Origin: Vibrio albus
GTDB lineage: Bacteria > Pseudomonadota > Gammaproteobacteria > Enterobacterales > Vibrionaceae
NCBI RefSeq assembly: GCF_003144035.1
Contig: NZ_QFWT01000003.1
Location: 62,001-126,000 of the forward strand
Direction: 5' to 3'
Length of the DNA stretch: 64,000 nt
The stretch's first letter is position 1, and the number at the start of each line of letters is the position of its first letter. Positions 1 to 8,919 of this stretch are shown piece after piece. Below the pieces are notes generated by a model. It was not told the DNA's origin. It did not search any database and worked only from the letters and a program-made list of their open reading frames with translations. The position numbers and the translations under genes are program-made.

Positions 1-604
1 TCTGCACATCAATGCCGCGTTCCAAAGGCTCAGCATCCCGCCCCCATATTTCCCGGGCGATATCATCACGGGTCAGAACTGATTCTGCGTTGGCAATAAA
101 CAACCCCAATAGGGACAGATCGGCACCGCTTAATTGCTTGATGATGCCAGTTGAAGGATGGATTAGTTTTCGGGTAACCGTATCCAGTTGCCAGCCGGCA
201 AAGGTAGCTTTTCTCGCCAGCATTGGCCGTACCGGGGCCTGGCTACGGCGCAGAATGGTTTTTATTCGGGCAAGCAGTTCCCGTGGGCTAAATGATTTGG
301 TGATATAGTCGTCGGCACCCATTTCCAAACCGGCCACACGATCGGTTTCTTCGGTAACTGCCGTCAGCATAATAATGGGTACATCTGATATTCGGCGTAG
401 CTGCTGGCATAACGTCAGGCCATCGTCACCGGGCATCATAATATCGAGGATAATCAGGCAGACTTCCTGTTTTTCCAGCACCCGCCACATCGCCTCACCA
501 TTTTCAGCCCCGATGACAGAGAACCCTGTTTTACCTAGATAATCGGAAAGCGCATCACGCAGGTCCTGGTTATCGTCGACCACAAGAATTGGCTTATCTT
601 TCAT
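1..604 (-). CDS. OmpR-family response regulator (3' end cut by window edge)
   Basis: A two-component response regulator that enters the window from its start codon (ATG at 604, minus strand) and runs off the left edge after about 201 residues. The receiver domain is visible: VVDDN near the N-terminus, the phospho-acceptor Asp in LIILDIMMPG (about residue 53) and a conserved Lys in DDYITKSFSP (about residue 104). A winged-helix DNA-binding domain follows (LSGADLSLLGLF, VLTRDDIAREIWGRDAEPLERGIDVQ), typical of the OmpR/PhoB class. The partner kinase, if adjacent, lies outside the window, so the stimulus cannot be named. Confidence 0.9.
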   Translation of the reverse strand, partial: MKDKPILVVDDNQDLRDALSDYLGKTGFSVIGAENGEAMWRVLEKQEVCLIILDIMMPGDDGLTLCQQLRRISDVPIIMLTAVTEETDRVAGLEMGADDYITKSFSPRELLARIKTILRRSQAPVRPMLARKATFAGWQLDTVTRKLIHPSTGIIKQLSGADLSLLGLFIANAESVLTRDDIAREIWGRDAEPLERGIDVQ

Positions 605-998
605 AAGTTACCCTGATGTATTGATATGTGTCTGAGACCGATATCCGACCAGTGCTCACATTAATAACACTTATTTAAGCTATTATGCCGTGTAATCAGG
701 AAAGAAAGAACGAAGAACAGGAATGGAAATGTAAGGGTTTCGATACATTTCAAGTTGTAACAAAGGGAGCCTCCTCTCTATTGCGGTGCCCGCATCGAAA
801 TAAAGTCAAAGCTGTACTGATAAACCCGGAAGTAGTGAATGGTGTACTCGAATGCAGGCAGTATCTGCGGTATAAAAATATTTTGACAAACCACGCTGAA
901 AGTCTGTATATCTACCCCAAAATATTTTGTTACATTGCTTGTTTTATTTTCCCCACAGGAAACTCTCCTGAAATATAACTATACCATAAGGGTTTACT
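605..998. other. Intergenic region, divergent promoters presumed
   Basis: A stretch of 394 bases between the minus-strand response regulator and the plus-strand MCP. It must hold both promoters. An open frame at 685-978 has no convincing ribosome site and an unremarkable composition, so I treat it as non-coding. I see no strong terminator, repeat or operator. Confidence 0.5.
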
Positions 999-2015
999 AT
1001 GCTTTTTAACCTGCCGATTTTCCGGAAACTAGTCATAGTCGATATTGCTATTTTAGCAATGATGCTTATACATTATCTGTTTGCAGAAAATACACTAAAT
1101 ATAATAACTTATATCGCTATATTGTGCGCTGTAGGGTTGTCCCATGCGATCATTCTTTCTCTGTTTTTACAGAATATACTTAACCAGTTACAGGGTAAAT
1201 TACTGCAACATCTTGGATCCGGAAGCAGAGAGAACCTGAACTTCAGTCAACTGAACAATGGTGTTCAGCAATTGCTGGATGCTTATCAATCCCGGGGAGC
1301 ACAGATTGCTGAGCTGGAGCTGCGGGCCGATCAGCTTCAGTCAGAGGTTAATCAACTGATGGCCGCAAGTGATGCGAAAGGCTCCGAGCAGGAGAGGTAT
1401 CTGCAGCAGGCAGCAGACACACTGAATGACATTGCGGGAATGATTGATCAGGCGTCTGCCATTGTTGAGTCTGTTTCAGACAGCAGCAATGCGGTGAAAA
1501 ACGATATCTTTGGCTGTTGCGAGAACCTGGCGGCTTCAGCCAAAGCGACTAAAGATGATGCTGAGTTTATCAGCAGCTGTAAAGGGCAGGTACAGCAACT
1601 GGGACATGGTGTGTCTACCATCAATAACCTGGCTCTTGAAATTAATGATATCTCAGACCAGACGAACCTGCTTGCTCTGAATGCCGCGATAGAAGCGGCC
1701 CGGGCCGGAGAGCAGGGACGTGGCTTCGCGGTGGTTGCCGATGAAGTCAGAAACCTGGCAACCCGTGCAAGAGCAGCCAGTGCCAAAATTGAGCAGAGTA
1801 TAGAGTCGGTGGTCAAAGAAGCTGAGGCTTCTTCTGAAGCGATAGAAAAAATCAGCTCAAACGTGGATAAAGCGGTGATCTATACCAATGCCGAGCATGA
1901 ATCTATGCAGAGTATCAGTGACAGACTGTCCGGAGTAACCGAGCAGATTGTTGAGGTTGCTTCAGTGCTTGAGCAGCAAAGGGCTGCCATTCATGATGCG
2001 ACAAAACGTCTGTAA
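999..2015 (+). CDS. Short methyl-accepting chemotaxis-type signalling protein
   Basis: A 338-residue chemoreceptor-like protein. Two hydrophobic segments (about residues 10-28 and 33-58) anchor it in the inner membrane with almost no periplasmic loop, so a classical extracellular ligand domain is absent. A helical linker follows, then the conserved MCP hairpin tip that binds CheA/CheW ([19 protein letters not shown], about residues 220-240). The protein is much shorter than ordinary MCPs (500-650 residues), and the C-terminal helix ends soon after the return arm. AAGGG lies upstream of the ATG. It probably senses a cytoplasmic or membrane-linked signal; this is inference. A strong terminator follows. 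Confidence 0.85.
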   Translation: MLFNLPIFRKLVIVDIAILAMMLIHYLFAENTLNIITYIAILCAVGLSHAIILSLFLQNILNQLQGKLLQHLGSGSRENLNFSQLNNGVQQLLDAYQSRGAQIAELELRADQLQSEVNQLMAASDAKGSEQERYLQQAADTLNDIAGMIDQASAIVESVSDSSNAVKNDIFGCCENLAASAKATKDDAEFISSCKGQVQQLGHGVSTINNLALEINDISDQTNLLALNAAIEAARAGEQGRGFAVVADEVRNLATRARAASAKIEQSIESVVKEAEASSEAIEKISSNVDKAVIYTNAEHESMQSISDRLSGVTEQIVEVASVLEQQRAAIHDATKRL

Positions 2016-2050
2016 GACATAGAGTCATTGAGTTAATGTTAAGAACGATA

Positions 2051-2081
2051 GAGTGGGCTTCATTGAAGCCCGCTCTTTTTT
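2051..2081 (+). terminator. Rho-independent terminator after the short MCP gene
   Basis: An 11-base stem with one mismatch (arms 2051-2061 and 2065-2075) closes on a 3-base loop and is followed by a T run. It lies 35 bases past the MCP stop codon. Confidence 0.85.
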
Positions 2082-2167
2082 GTCGGTCACAGTGGGAGCG
2101 AATTTCCTATTGGCATTAATTCTCATTTACTTTATATTAGTATTATCTAAAGTTTGAGGTGATGATT

Positions 2168-2761
2168 ATGTGGGATGCTGTGTACGATGTCAGCGATTAT
2201 GTTTATGGCGAACAGCCAAATGATTTTCTGAGAAACAATGTGAATGCTTTACCCAGAGGCAAAGTGCTTTGTCTTGCCGATGGGGAAGGGCGTAATTCGG
2301 TTTTTCTTGCTAAGCTGGGGTTTGAGGTAACCGCGGTCGATTTATCAGAAGTTGCAATTAAAAAAGCAAAGACACTGGCCCAGGAACATAACGTTGAAAT
2401 TCACTTTATTCATGCTGATCTCAGCGAATTTGATTTAGGCTGTAACCATTGGGATGCGATTGTTTCTATATTTTGTCATTTGCCACCAGGGCTTCGTCGT
2501 CCGGTGCATGCGAAGGTAGTCAAAGCGTTAAAAACGAACGGGGTATTTTTAGCTGAGTCTTATACGCCTAAACAACTAGAGTTTAAAACCGGTGGGCCAT
2601 CAAGCGCCGACATGATGTATTCAGAAAAGATCATCTCGACAGAGCTGTCTGAACTGAATTTTCTATTGCTCGAGGAGAAAGAAAGATTTATTCAGGAAGG
2701 AAGCAAGCACAATGGTGATAGCCACGTAGTGCAGGTCATTGCTCGTAAGGAATCAGACTAG
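2168..2761 (+). CDS. Class I SAM-dependent methyltransferase (TehB-like)
   Basis: A 197-residue cytoplasmic methyltransferase. The SAM-binding motif I is VLCLADGEGRNSVFLAKLG, and the following acidic residue in VTAVDLSE should contact the ribose. DAIVSIFCHLP is motif IV-like. Related TehB-type proteins begin MWDxxY, as here, and act on small or thiopurine/tellurite-type substrates; the actual substrate is unknown. The ATG at 2168 was chosen because GAGG sits 8 bases upstream; earlier GTG/ATG codons at 2159 and 2162 overlap that site. The gene is monocistronic and convergent with the two-component genes that follow. Confidence 0.8.
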   Translation: MWDAVYDVSDYVYGEQPNDFLRNNVNALPRGKVLCLADGEGRNSVFLAKLGFEVTAVDLSEVAIKKAKTLAQEHNVEIHFIHADLSEFDLGCNHWDAIVSIFCHLPPGLRRPVHAKVVKALKTNGVFLAESYTPKQLEFKTGGPSSADMMYSEKIISTELSELNFLLLEEKERFIQEGSKHNGDSHVVQVIARKESD

Positions 2762-2765
2762 ACAC

Positions 2766-2797
2766 CAGACCCAGCGGGAGAATTTCCGCCGGGTCTG
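2766..2797. terminator. Hairpin between convergent genes
   Basis: Arms CAGACCC (2766-2772) and GGGTCTG (2791-2797) extend inward through a GCGG/CCGC pairing. It lies between the methyltransferase and response-regulator stop codons, so it may serve both directions. T tracts are weak. Confidence 0.55.
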
Positions 2798-2816
2798 TCC
2801 GGTGAGATAGCCGGGT

Positions 2817-3509
2817 TCAGCCGGAAGTGTTATCCACTTTTTTGTAGACGCGTTCCGGCCGGCCAATACGACCATGTTGAATAACCGCTTCTACAATGCC
2901 TCTGGCTAGCAGATATTCCAGATAGCGGCGCGCTGTGGTTTTGCTGATACCCAGATCTTTGCCTAATGTTTCGGCTGTATAACAGGCTTCCTGGTCATCA
3001 AACGCCTGAGTGACTTTATCCAGACTGAGTTCATCAATACCTTTTGGCAGGCGCTCAAGACGGGCTGACTTGGACTGAAAGTTGAACAGGGCGTCAACGT
3101 GACGCTGGTTGATATGTTCGCTCGCTTTCAGGGAGCTGGTATATTTCAGGTAGCGGTCCAGCGAATCTGACAGGCGATCGTAGGATATCGGCTTCATCAG
3201 GTAATCAAAAACACCACATCGAACGGCTTCCCGAACAGTTTCCATATCGTTTGCAGCGGTAATAAAGATCACGTCGGGCACATTGTCCATCGCCGTAATT
3301 TCTTTCAGTAAATCAATGCCTTTTCCGTCTGGCAGGTAGTTATCTAACAATACCAGTTTGGGTTTTAATAAACGGATCATAGTGCGGGCTTCAGCCACTT
3401 TCTGGGCGATACCAACGGCTCTGAAACGTTTCGTTTGCGTAATATAATGAGAATGAAACTCGGCAATGTTCGCTTCATCTTCAACAATCAATGTGTCATA
3501 AATTTCCAT
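2817..3509 (-). CDS. CitB/DcuR-family response regulator
   Basis: A 230-residue response regulator of the CitB (DpiA/DcuR) class. The receiver domain has the acidic pair in LIVEDE, the phospho-acceptor Asp in LVLLDNYLPDG (about residue 56) and the Lys in YLMKPISYDRL. A C-terminal winged-helix DNA-binding region follows (LGISKTTARRYLEYLLARG). It starts 3 bases after the sensor kinase stop, so the pair is co-transcribed. It probably activates the adjacent 2-hydroxycarboxylate transporter gene in response to an external di- or tricarboxylate. The family is clear; which acid is sensed is not. Confidence 0.88.
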   Translation of the reverse strand: MEIYDTLIVEDEANIAEFHSHYITQTKRFRAVGIAQKVAEARTMIRLLKPKLVLLDNYLPDGKGIDLLKEITAMDNVPDVIFITAANDMETVREAVRCGVFDYLMKPISYDRLSDSLDRYLKYTSSLKASEHINQRHVDALFNFQSKSARLERLPKGIDELSLDKVTQAFDDQEACYTAETLGKDLGISKTTARRYLEYLLARGIVEAVIQHGRIGRPERVYKKVDNTSG

Positions 3510-3512
3510 TGG

Positions 3513-5174
3513 TTAAATCTCATTCGGAATAAATATAGAAAAAATGGTACCGGCTGGTTCTGCATCATCAATTAATATATTCCCGCCAGCTTTGGTTACA
3601 TACTGATGGACCAGATGTAGACCTATCCCATGGTTTGGCTTCCCTTTGCTGGTAATGCCTTTTTCAAATAGGGTATCTGCTATCTCTTCTGGTATACCAA
3701 TACCGTTATCGGCGACCTCTATCACTAGTTCCTTTCCGTTATCATCAGAGAGAAAGACAGAGATAGATTTGTTGCTATCCGGGTTTTTTAGTGTGGCTTC
3801 GTAAGCATTATCCAAAAGGTTACCGATGATGGCTGCCAGCTCATCTTCACTCAGCCGGGCAGGAGGCCGCTGTAGTTGACAATATGGGTCAAATTCAAGG
3901 GTGAGTCCGAGTTCTTTTGCCCGGCTGTATTTTCCCAGTAACAGCGCAGCGATAATCTTTGAACTAAAGGACTCGGTTATGAAGTCCACAAACTGTTGAT
4001 GAGTTTCTGTTTCCTGTCGAATGGTGTTCAGAGCTTGATCATAAGCACCAATCTGAATCAGACCGCTGATGGTGGAGAGTTTATTAGCATATTCATGGCT
4101 GACGACCCGAAGGTTATCGGTTTGTTGCCGGATATGGGCCAATTGAGTTGTCAGGATACTCAGATCATTACGTGGTCTGAAACTGATTACCCATCCGACA
4201 TGCTGATCTTCTTCCCATATGCCAACACGAGTGGCAATCAGTGCTTCGCCATTACACGTGATCTCTTTATGCTGAGATTTTAGAGTGTTGGCTTCATCAT
4301 CAATTTTAGCTCCGACAAAAAAATCGGCAGGGGTTATATATTCATTAACCATCCGTTCCCGTAGGTGAGATGGGTGGTAGGCAATACCAAGAATATTCAA
4401 TGCGTGTTGATTGACGGACAGAATGCGACCTTGTTTGTTCACCGCAATAATGCCTTCATAAACCGCCTCGAATACCGAGTTCTGTACCCGTAATGACATG
4501 GCTATTTCTTCGGGCTCCATACCATACATTTGACTTTTCACGTGCTTAGAGAACCACCAGGCCCCCAATGATGAAGACAAATAAATGACAAATAGAACAG
4601 CAAAGAAGGGAATAGAGTAGCGCATTAACTGGGTGCTGATGGTATCAAGCAGATACCCGACGGATACCACACCAATAATGTCCCCTTGAGCTGAAAATAC
4701 CGGTGATTTACCCCGGATAGCGAACCCCAGGCTACCTTTGCGAATGGAATAGTAGTGTATACCTTGCTTCAGGGCTTTTGCGCTGTCTCCGCCTTGCATT
4801 GGGTAACCGATTTTTTCCGGATCCGGATGGGTCAGGCGAATACCATTTTTATCCCCGACAACAATGAAATCTGCATCCGATATTTTGGTCAGTCGAGCGA
4901 CCTGATTATAAATGCTATGTACGTCTTTGTTTTCCATTGCTTCAACAAAGAGGGGGTCACTGGCTATTTCTCGGGCCTGTTCAACCGCTCGTGTGCTTAC
5001 CTGGCTATTGAGAGTGTCGGACAGAATGGAATGGAAATAGACCCCAACCAATAATACTAAGAAAGAAACAACGCCAAACAGTAATACCCAAACCCGTTGT
5101 CGGAATGAGAGGCTTGCGCATAAGCGATGATGTATAGCTGGTTTTGGCATAAATAATGGGGCTGAGATCGGCAT
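3513..5174 (-). CDS. CitA/DcuS-family sensor histidine kinase
   Basis: A membrane sensor kinase of about 553 residues from the start used here. Order: N-terminal membrane helix (VWVLLFGVVSFLVLLVGVYF), a periplasmic sCache domain with the carboxylate-binding pattern RLTHPDPEKIGYPMQGGD, a second membrane helix (IPFFAVLFVIYLSSSLGAW), a cytoplasmic PAS domain, the phospho-acceptor His in VVSHEYANKLSTISG, and a HATPase domain (NLLDNAYEA, DNGIGIPEE, HGIGLHLV). The frame stays open back to 5309, but that part is proline-rich and overlaps the transporter's terminator hairpin. ATG 5174 is preferred over ATG 5150, though neither has a clear ribosome site. Confidence 0.87.
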   Translation of the reverse strand: MPISAPLFMPKPAIHHRLCASLSFRQRVWVLLFGVVSFLVLLVGVYFHSILSDTLNSQVSTRAVEQAREIASDPLFVEAMENKDVHSIYNQVARLTKISDADFIVVGDKNGIRLTHPDPEKIGYPMQGGDSAKALKQGIHYYSIRKGSLGFAIRGKSPVFSAQGDIIGVVSVGYLLDTISTQLMRYSIPFFAVLFVIYLSSSLGAWWFSKHVKSQMYGMEPEEIAMSLRVQNSVFEAVYEGIIAVNKQGRILSVNQHALNILGIAYHPSHLRERMVNEYITPADFFVGAKIDDEANTLKSQHKEITCNGEALIATRVGIWEEDQHVGWVISFRPRNDLSILTTQLAHIRQQTDNLRVVSHEYANKLSTISGLIQIGAYDQALNTIRQETETHQQFVDFITESFSSKIIAALLLGKYSRAKELGLTLEFDPYCQLQRPPARLSEDELAAIIGNLLDNAYEATLKNPDSNKSISVFLSDDNGKELVIEVADNGIGIPEEIADTLFEKGITSKGKPNHGIGLHLVHQYVTKAGGNILIDDAEPAGTIFSIFIPNEI

Positions 5175-5299
5175 AACAGAATTACTGATTAATGTATCAA
5201 CAAAGTGTGGGAATAGACATAATAAAGGTGGTGGTATCAATGGCTTAAATAGCGTTAATGCATTTATTGCTGTTGGAGCATGCTTATCTTTGAAATAAC

Positions 5300-5328
5300 A
5301 GAGGAGCAAAGCTGAACTTTGTTCCTCT
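5300..5328 (-). terminator. Hairpin after the 2-hydroxycarboxylate transporter gene
   Basis: Twelve-base arms with one mismatch (5300-5311 and 5317-5328) and a 5-base loop follow the transporter stop by 17 bases and run into a modest T-rich stretch on the minus strand. It probably lowers read-through into the kinase gene. Confidence 0.6.
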
Positions 5329-5344
5329 GAACGACTAAGTAGGT

Positions 5345-6682
5345 TTAGCTCATCATACCAAACACGATACTAGCGATAACCAGCACGATACCACCGCCAA
5401 GACGTGAAGAAATTTGCGCATAAGATAGCAGGCTCATACGGTTGGCTGCTGCCATAACTTCAAGGTCACCAGAACCACCGCGGTTAGCCATACACAGGCC
5501 AGCTGTGATAGATGATTCGATAGGGTAGAAGCCCATAACCCAGCCACCAAGAGCGGCACCAATGATTGCACCAACAACGATTAGCGTAGCAATGATCAGG
5601 TTCACGAAAGTGATGGCATCAATGATTTCCTGAAGGTCAGTATAAGCAACACCCACACCTACCATCAGTACCCAAAGCATATGCTTAGAGAAGAAAGAAG
5701 AAAGACGTTTTGCACCTTCTTTGATTTCATCTGAACAGATACCTGTCGCGTTAATGATAGCAATGATGATTACCATATAAGCAAAGGTGTGGATTTTCAC
5801 ATCACCAAAACCAGGCAGGATGGATTTTGACAGTGCGTAAGACAAAGTATACACACACGCAGCCAGCATTAGGCCGATAGCGATTTCACGCGGGGTGATT
5901 TTTGGTGCAACGTCGTCTTCTCCTACATCGAAGCTAGATTTACGTAGTAGTTCACCGTTACCTGTCAGAGCTGGCATTTTTTCACCGATATTGTTTAGTA
6001 CGGCAGCCGCTACGATAGCAACGATGTTAGCGATGGTCAGAATAGCGATAGCGACAGAGTAGTATTGCTCTTTTGAACCGCCAGTAACAGATTCGTAGAT
6101 TTCTGACAGAGGAATCGCACCTGCGCCGTTACCGCCACCCATGATAGGCAGTACGTATAGCATCATGATGTTGGAAGGTGAAATACCAAAGATCAGACCG
6201 GCGGTAATACCCAGGATAGATGCGCCCAGAACTGCCGCAAGAATCGTTGGGATATAGCCTACCAGAGACTTAAGCAGTAGCTTACGGTTAACGGCCAGAA
6301 TAGACCCGGTAATCAGAACCGCGATGAAAAGATTCAGGAAGCCTGTACTTTTCATTACGTTTGTTACGGTAGTAACTTCTCTGTCTGTCAGCAGTCCCGC
6401 GTGTACAAGCCAGGCGGCAGCCAGGAAGATCATAACCGGAGCACCACCGATGTACTTGTTGAAAATTGGCAGACGTTTGCCAATTTCACCAAATAGAGCA
6501 CCGACAACAAACATAAAGCCAAAGCCGCCAACGACATTCTTTGGAAGTGTATCGGTAAAGTGTGCGATCAGAACCACTGCCAAAAGGACTGCATAAAGGT
6601 GTAGAGGGATCCCGAAGAACGAAATTTGCGATAACAAACCCGAACGTCGGTTTTCATCAAGGGTCAAGATTTCTTGAGTCAT
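5345..6682 (-). CDS. 2-hydroxycarboxylate transporter (CitS/MaeN family)
   Basis: A 445-residue polytopic inner-membrane carrier of the 2-hydroxycarboxylate transporter family, which moves citrate or malate with Na+ or H+. Family hallmarks are the two glycine-rich re-entrant loops, GGGNGAGAIPLSE (about residue 180) and ANRGGSGDLEVM (about residue 398). The adjacent CitA/CitB-type kinase and regulator suggest induction by the substrate. No citrate lyase genes are in the window, so malate or another hydroxy acid is as likely as citrate. Confidence 0.9.
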   Translation of the reverse strand: MTQEILTLDENRRSGLLSQISFFGIPLHLYAVLLAVVLIAHFTDTLPKNVVGGFGFMFVVGALFGEIGKRLPIFNKYIGGAPVMIFLAAAWLVHAGLLTDREVTTVTNVMKSTGFLNLFIAVLITGSILAVNRKLLLKSLVGYIPTILAAVLGASILGITAGLIFGISPSNIMMLYVLPIMGGGNGAGAIPLSEIYESVTGGSKEQYYSVAIAILTIANIVAIVAAAVLNNIGEKMPALTGNGELLRKSSFDVGEDDVAPKITPREIAIGLMLAACVYTLSYALSKSILPGFGDVKIHTFAYMVIIIAIINATGICSDEIKEGAKRLSSFFSKHMLWVLMVGVGVAYTDLQEIIDAITFVNLIIATLIVVGAIIGAALGGWVMGFYPIESSITAGLCMANRGGSGDLEVMAAANRMSLLSYAQISSRLGGGIVLVIASIVFGMMS

Positions 6683-7101
6683 AATTGAGTTCCATAGTTG
6701 ATGTGACTATGGAGAATTCTATTGATAAAACCGTAATCTAATTGTGAGAATAACCAGTTAACGCCGTAGAATAAAAATGGCTTAAAAATTAAAAGATTTT
6801 AAGTGGACAATAGTATTGTCTTTAGAATGTTTTTAGCAATCGACTATCATGTGATTTCGGAGGAATTTGGAGGAGATGTCACCGGTATTAGAGTAGTTTG
6901 TGCGACTTTTAAGTCAGGCGTATACAAAGAAAATAAGTGTTTAACCGTTTGAAAAGAGAGATAAAACAAGATGGTGGTTTATGAGTAGCTTGCTCAGTGA
7001 TACTCCTGTTTAGTCTTCTAAGTAAAAATAGATATACCAAAAAGAGTTAAACAGAAGTCCTCACTGATCGGTTACATGGTGCTAAAGACCAATCGTGTTA
7101 T
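6683..7101. other. Intergenic region upstream of the transporter gene
   Basis: A 419-base AT-rich region. Apart from the inverted repeat at 6781-6803 I see no RNA gene, repeat or convincing ORF. It must hold the transporter promoter on the minus strand. Confidence 0.5.
6781..6803. promoter_or_regulatory. AT-rich inverted repeat, candidate operator
   Basis: Arms CTTAAAA (6781-6787) and TTTTAAG (6797-6803) are separated by 9 bases, about 100 bases upstream of the transporter start. CitB/DcuR-type regulators bind AT-rich sites, so this is a plausible target of the neighbouring response regulator; the link is inferred. Confidence 0.35.
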
Positions 7102-7245
7102 TTACAGCAGAAGGGTAAAAGCTGTAAGGGCAGACACTGTGACGACTCCTAAAGCTCGCACCATTAAAGGAGCTTCATTGTATTCAGTTAGGTCACTGTG
7201 TTCCCAGGTTTTTAATGCTCTTCTCAAATCACTGTTGACAGTCAT
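7102..7245 (-). CDS. Small predicted membrane protein, 47 residues
   Basis: A 47-residue ORF with a good ribosome site (AGGAG 7 bases before ATG 7245). The N-terminal half is polar (MTVNSDLRRALKTWEHSDLT) and the C-terminal 18 residues are hydrophobic (RALGVVTVSALTAFTLLL), suggesting a single tail-anchored helix. The reading frame remains open to 7320, but the upstream part overlaps the putative promoter. A perfect 15-base palindrome lies 29 bases upstream of the start. I do not recognise the family. It could be a regulatory small membrane protein or a chance ORF. Confidence 0.5.
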   Translation of the reverse strand: MTVNSDLRRALKTWEHSDLTEYNEAPLMVRALGVVTVSALTAFTLLL

Positions 7246-7273
7246 ATGCGCTCTCCTAATGTCTAGTACAATA

Positions 7274-7288
7274 ATATACAGTGTATAT
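7274..7288. promoter_or_regulatory. Perfect 15-bp palindrome upstream of the small ORF
   Basis: ATATACA-G-TGTATAT is fully symmetric and overlaps the likely -10 region for the small gene. It shares the half-site CTGTATAT with gammaproteobacterial LexA boxes but lacks the second CAG arm, so LexA control is not established. Confidence 0.4.
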
Positions 7289-7360
7289 ACAAAGTATAAC
7301 GATTGCAACTCAAATGTCATACCAATGTCACACTGCTGTCATAATTGAGGTAAAAGGTGT

Positions 7361-8158
7361 TCAGTTCTTGCGTCTGTCAATCTGTTTCACCATAGCAAGG
7401 TAGGATTGACAACTGAGCTCACTGGGAAGATCGGCAAGATGAGCAAAGGGATGTTGCCCTTTAAAGCTATAGGTTTTGTAATTCAGTTCTGCGACAACTG
7501 AGAACCGAACATATTTTTGTAGGATATATTGGGTTGCTCTGGTGGATGTTTCCGCAATGACGTAGTCGTACCCACCAGAAATGGCGTGTTCCATGCAGAG
7601 TAATCCCAGGTTCAGACCAACTTCTCTGTGTCTGTACTCAGGCAATACACCTTCATTACATAGGTGGAGTGTTTTATGAGTTTTTATTTCCGGGTACTGC
7701 TGGCTGATTTGCAGGTCGAGTTGTTTAACCATATCAATAACCGGCTCATATTCTGGCGGTGCGGCGGCGGAGCAGAGAGGGTGGGCGGCTTCCAGGTCAT
7801 CAGAATGGCACTCCCCGGTGAGTAGAACACCGACCACCTCTTCTGATAGCGTTTTGGCAATAAAAGAAGGGGGGGATTCTTTTTCCACAGCCGCTTTACA
7901 GATGTCCAGAAACATTGGGTTATATTTTTTGAAATATTGCTGATATCCAATGAGTTCGGTTTGGGCACACAACTGGGTTTTGGGGTCACTAAAATAAGCT
8001 TCAGTTAAACAGGCGGCGGCCCTGAGAATATCTTTTTCATATAGAATATCGTAAGAAATGTTGTTTTCAGTATAAGGGAGGCTATGCTTTTTCAAACAGT
8101 CTAATGGAATAGATAAATTATCTCTTAAGCAGGGATCTGATTTAGCAGTACTGTTCAT
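7361..8158 (-). CDS. GNAT-fold acetyltransferase-like protein
   Basis: A 265-residue soluble protein. The central part (VVGVLLTGE, then LCNEGVLPEYRHREVGLNLG and GYDYVIAETSTRAT) follows the GNAT pattern: beta-4, the acetyl-CoA-binding turn R/Q-x-x-G-x-G/N, then beta-5. The glycine pattern is degenerate (RHREVGLN), so catalytic activity is uncertain. ATG 8158 was chosen over ATG 8164 because AAGG lies 7 bases upstream of it. No operon partner helps to name the substrate. Confidence 0.55.
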   Translation of the reverse strand: MNSTAKSDPCLRDNLSIPLDCLKKHSLPYTENNISYDILYEKDILRAAACLTEAYFSDPKTQLCAQTELIGYQQYFKKYNPMFLDICKAAVEKESPPSFIAKTLSEEVVGVLLTGECHSDDLEAAHPLCSAAAPPEYEPVIDMVKQLDLQISQQYPEIKTHKTLHLCNEGVLPEYRHREVGLNLGLLCMEHAISGGYDYVIAETSTRATQYILQKYVRFSVVAELNYKTYSFKGQHPFAHLADLPSELSCQSYLAMVKQIDRRKN

Positions 8159-8322
8159 ATGCATGCCTTGTTATATAAATAAAAAGCCAAAACAGAACAT
8201 TGAGCGGAAATAGCACTTACTCTTATATACTGGGTATAGCTATGGGGATATAGACTGTCAAATGATCCAAATCATGTAAACTTAAGATACTGATAAATCG
8301 ATATATCAGAGCGTTATATTTA

Positions 8323-8853
8323 CTATAAATAATTGCTATTTAATACTTCACAGATTTCAATAATAACCAATGACAATCCGGATTTAATCACTTGCTGCTG
8401 TCTCTGGATCTGAAGTTCATTGAACTCTTCTTCCAACTCATCCGGATAATGGCCGGATGAATTGAGTGAAGGGAGCGCTATTCTTTCGGACAACGTCATA
8501 TTCTGTAAAGAGTTAATGATGTAGTGATCGGTGAAAGTATGTTCATCAATTTCTTGATTAAGTTTGGTCTGCAGTTGAATAATATCTTCAATATCATGGT
8601 AAACCATCTCGGGTAATATACCAATAGCAAACAGTAATTTAGAGCGATCAAGGATTTCGCCTAATGGGCCTGATTCATTAAGAAGTGGCTCAACAACCGT
8701 TTGCACAGCAAAGTCATCTTTTCTGAATATTCGCTGTACAAGTGCATCTATTGACTGAGTAAGAAGATTGACCGCAATATTAAAAAAACCTCTTACCGTT
8801 GGTGCGGAATTCAGTGCTTCAATAATATCGGATTCATTATTAAGTTCTTTCAT
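8323..8853 (-). CDS. mltR: Mannitol operon repressor MtlR
   Basis: A 176-residue all-helical protein of the MtlR family, which represses mannitol utilisation in enteric bacteria and vibrios but carries no obvious helix-turn-helix. Matching features are the N-terminal helical segment (ESDIIEALNSAPTVRGFFNI) and the central SKLLFAIGILPEMVYHDIEDI stretch. It is the last gene of mtlA-mtlD-mltR on the minus strand, 66 bases after mtlD with a hairpin between, so it may be expressed less than mtlD. The gene is written mtlR or mltR in different annotations. Confidence 0.88.
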   Translation of the reverse strand: MKELNNESDIIEALNSAPTVRGFFNIAVNLLTQSIDALVQRIFRKDDFAVQTVVEPLLNESGPLGEILDRSKLLFAIGILPEMVYHDIEDIIQLQTKLNQEIDEHTFTDHYIINSLQNMTLSERIALPSLNSSGHYPDELEEEFNELQIQRQQQVIKSGLSLVIIEICEVLNSNYL

Positions 8854-8883
8854 AAAAACACTATAACGACAAAGTGTGGTGAT

Positions 8884-8908
8884 AAGGGAATGGATACCCC
8901 ATTCCCTT
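8884..8908 (-). terminator. Intercistronic hairpin mtlD-mltR
   Basis: Ten-base perfect arms (8884-8893 and 8899-8908) with a 5-base loop sit directly after the mtlD stop. No T tract follows on the minus strand, so it may protect the mtlAD message or attenuate rather than fully terminate. Confidence 0.5.
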
Positions 8909-8919
8909 CGGTAAATGGA

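Noticed and set aside
685..978. 97-residue plus-strand ORF before the short MCP gene
   Set aside because: No ribosome site, odd composition and no recognisable motif; it lies in a spacer that must hold two promoters.
1448..1816. 122-residue ORF antisense to the MCP gene
   Set aside because: It is a shadow of the conserved, alanine-rich MCP tip region.
7270..7290. LexA box at the palindrome upstream of the small ORF
   Set aside because: CTG-N10-CAG spacing is not met; only a half-site resembles the consensus.
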